DNA from: an uncultured Erysipelotrichaceae bacterium | GTDB lineage: Bacteria; Bacillota_I; Bacilli_A; RF39; UBA660 | Direction: 5' to 3' | Length of the DNA: 7,013 nucleotides | Assembly (NCBI GenBank): GCA_951801995.1 | Contig: CATOOY010000056.1 | Coordinates: 1-7,013, forward strand | Shown here: positions 6,070 through 7,013 of the stretch, piece by piece | Layout of the letters: every line of letters begins with the position of its first letter | Position numbering within the stretch: position 1 is the first letter of the stretch | Notes under the pieces: model-generated | The model's database searches: none | Told to the model about the DNA's origin: nothing | The model's input: the letters and a program-made list of their open reading frames with translations, nothing else | Made by a program: the position numbers and the translations under genes

Positions 6070-6143
6070 ATTCTATATAGTTTATGTTTATGATAAAATC
6101 TATTGTTTTTTTATATTTAAAATTGTTTTGCTGTTTTAACTTT

Positions 6144-6404
6144 TTATCCTGTCCATTCAGCTGAAGAAGCTCCCCATGAAGATCCAGTTACAGAATATGT
6201 TTTAGTATTTACAGTTACTTTCATTTGTTCTTTATTATACTTAAATGCATTATTTCCTATACTTATTATAGTATTTGATATTGTTATATTTATTAAATAA
6301 TTATGTTGAAATACTTCATCACTTATAGTTTTGATATAGTTTTCTAATGTAACACTTTTTAGATGGTTGTTATCAAATGCATTGTTTTCTATATAATTTA
6401 ACTC
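6144..6404 (-). pseudogene. 3' remnant of a BspA-type leucine-rich-repeat surface protein
   Basis: An open frame of 86 codons ends in TAA at 6144. It has no usable start: it is bounded upstream by TGA at 6405-6407, and the only internal ATG (residue 61) lacks a ribosome site. The translation shows LRR_5/BspA repeats of 22 residues: NYIENNAFDNNHLKSV, then I-K-T-I-S-D-E-V-F-Q-H-N-Y-L, then IISIGNNAFKYN. The phenylalanines fall at 10, 32 and 54. It closes with a non-repeat tail ending SSWGASSAEWTG. BspA-type repeats occur in secreted or surface adhesins. The frame overlaps the 3' end of the upstream unknown gene by 32 bases in another register. It is either a leftover fragment or the C-terminus of that gene after a frameshift. 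The LRR identity is clear from the pattern; its status as non-functional is inferred. Confidence 0.78.
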
Positions 6405-7013
6405 TCATATGTTCTTCATTAGACAAACAATAATTTTCTACAAATCCATCTGCAGGGTGTCTCTTTACATATTCCTCAATTGGTAAATCAGTTATAGTAT
6501 CAATTCTATGAAAATAAGGATAAAGATTTTTATATTTTATTTCATATTTTTCTTGTAATTCTTTAATAACATCAGATTGAGAACGATGAATTAATTGTGT
6601 TCTAAACCATTTTTTCAATTTAATATATTTTTTATAATATTCCTCTTCTGTATATTCAGAAATAGGAAGATATACTGTTAGATATTCCTTTTCAAATTCT
6701 AAACATTTATCTTTATCAATGTTATACCATTCTGTTGTTTCTAAATCCATATATGATTTATAACTAGTATCTGGATCTCTTTCATAAGTCATATAATCAT
6801 CATCTTGTTCTTCAGAACTTTTTTTAATATAACTTCCCATAAAAACCATAATATAATTACTATTAATAGTATGTTCTTCAAATACCTCAGGAACTGCTTG
6901 ATAAGCCCTCAAAGCCATTGTTTCCTCAGATGGTTCAGTATAATCTTTATCTAATAATTTTGAAAGTTCTAAAAATCTTTTTACTTTTTTGTCTTTTGTT
7001 AATTTTTCTAATT
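6373..7013 (-). CDS. Uncharacterised protein, 5' end beyond the window
   Basis: The frame is open from the right edge to TGA at 6373-6375, giving at least 213 residues. An ATG at 6918 has a weak GAGG five bases ahead. However, the 31 codons upstream are open and protein-like (LEKLTKDKKVKRFLEL, a charged amphipathic helix), so I think the true start lies outside. The visible part holds a hydrophobic strand-like core NYIMVFMGSY, then an acidic Asp/Tyr-rich stretch, EWYNIDKDKCLEFEKEY, and a Lys/Tyr-rich helical region YYKKYIKLKKWF. There is no membrane segment, and no signal peptide is visible. From memory it resembles unnamed proteins of gut Firmicutes with a YVYMGTY-like core, but I cannot name a domain or function. 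Its last 11 codons overlap the LRR frame, so the real C-terminus may be altered. It is the only gene here ending in TGA. Confidence 0.65.
   Translation of the reverse strand, partial: LEKLTKDKKVKRFLELSKLLDKDYTEPSEETMALRAYQAVPEVFEEHTINSNYIMVFMGSYIKKSSEEQDDDYMTYERDPDTSYKSYMDLETTEWYNIDKDKCLEFEKEYLTVYLPISEYTEEEYYKKYIKLKKWFRTQLIHRSQSDVIKELQEKYEIKYKNLYPYFHRIDTITDLPIEEYVKRHPADGFVENYCLSNEEHMRVKLYRKQCI

Noticed and set aside
6070..6143. Possible small RNA or gene between the LRR stop and its terminator
   Set aside because: The 74 bases hold no promoter-like pair, hairpin or start with a ribosome site; they look like a plain 3' untranslated stretch.
6373..6375. TGA read as tryptophan (Mollicutes code) at the end of the unknown gene
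   Set aside because: The clear genes encode Trp with TGG and contain no in-frame TGA, and here TGA is followed directly by TAA, so recoding would add only one residue.

Overview
The window is very AT-rich, and every supported gene lies on the minus strand, so the natural reading order runs from high to low coordinates. AT-rich codon use, strong GGAGG ribosome sites, standard stops with TGG for tryptophan, and Firmicutes-type gene pairs (rpsP-khpA, uppS-cdsA-rseP) point to a low-GC Bacillota. A gut-associated Bacilli or Clostridia lineage is my guess; the sequence does not fix the genus.

Right edge (about 6046-7013): a reading frame of unknown function enters from outside the window and stops at 6373. 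It runs, one frame out, into the last 86 codons of a BspA-type leucine-rich-repeat protein (6144-6404). That piece has no start of its own and is followed by a terminator. It looks like the decayed or frameshifted 3' end of a cell-surface gene. Next (4229-5989) comes a single-pass membrane protein of unknown function with its own strong promoter and terminator.

Centre and left: rpsP and khpA form a two-gene unit (ribosomal protein S16 and a small KH RNA-binding protein) whose -35 box sits inside the terminator hairpin of the preceding gene. After another terminator comes the envelope operon uppS-cdsA-rseP. UppS makes the undecaprenyl carrier lipid precursor, CdsA makes CDP-diacylglycerol for phospholipids, and RseP is the site-2 intramembrane protease. 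The order matches the classical Firmicutes cluster, but dxr (expected between cdsA and rseP) is absent, as are rimM and trmD after khpA. A terminator overlapping the rseP stop separates this operon from a YhaQ-type ABC transporter ATPase gene, which runs off the left edge a few codons before its expected end.

The window therefore holds about five transcription units in very tight packing. Terminator hairpins overlap stop codons, a promoter overlaps a terminator, and predicted leaders are very short. Nothing here is convincingly a new system. The most curious places are the unknown-protein/LRR junction at 6373-6404 and the terminator/promoter overlap at 4177-4226. I saw no tRNA, rRNA, CRISPR array or transposase gene.
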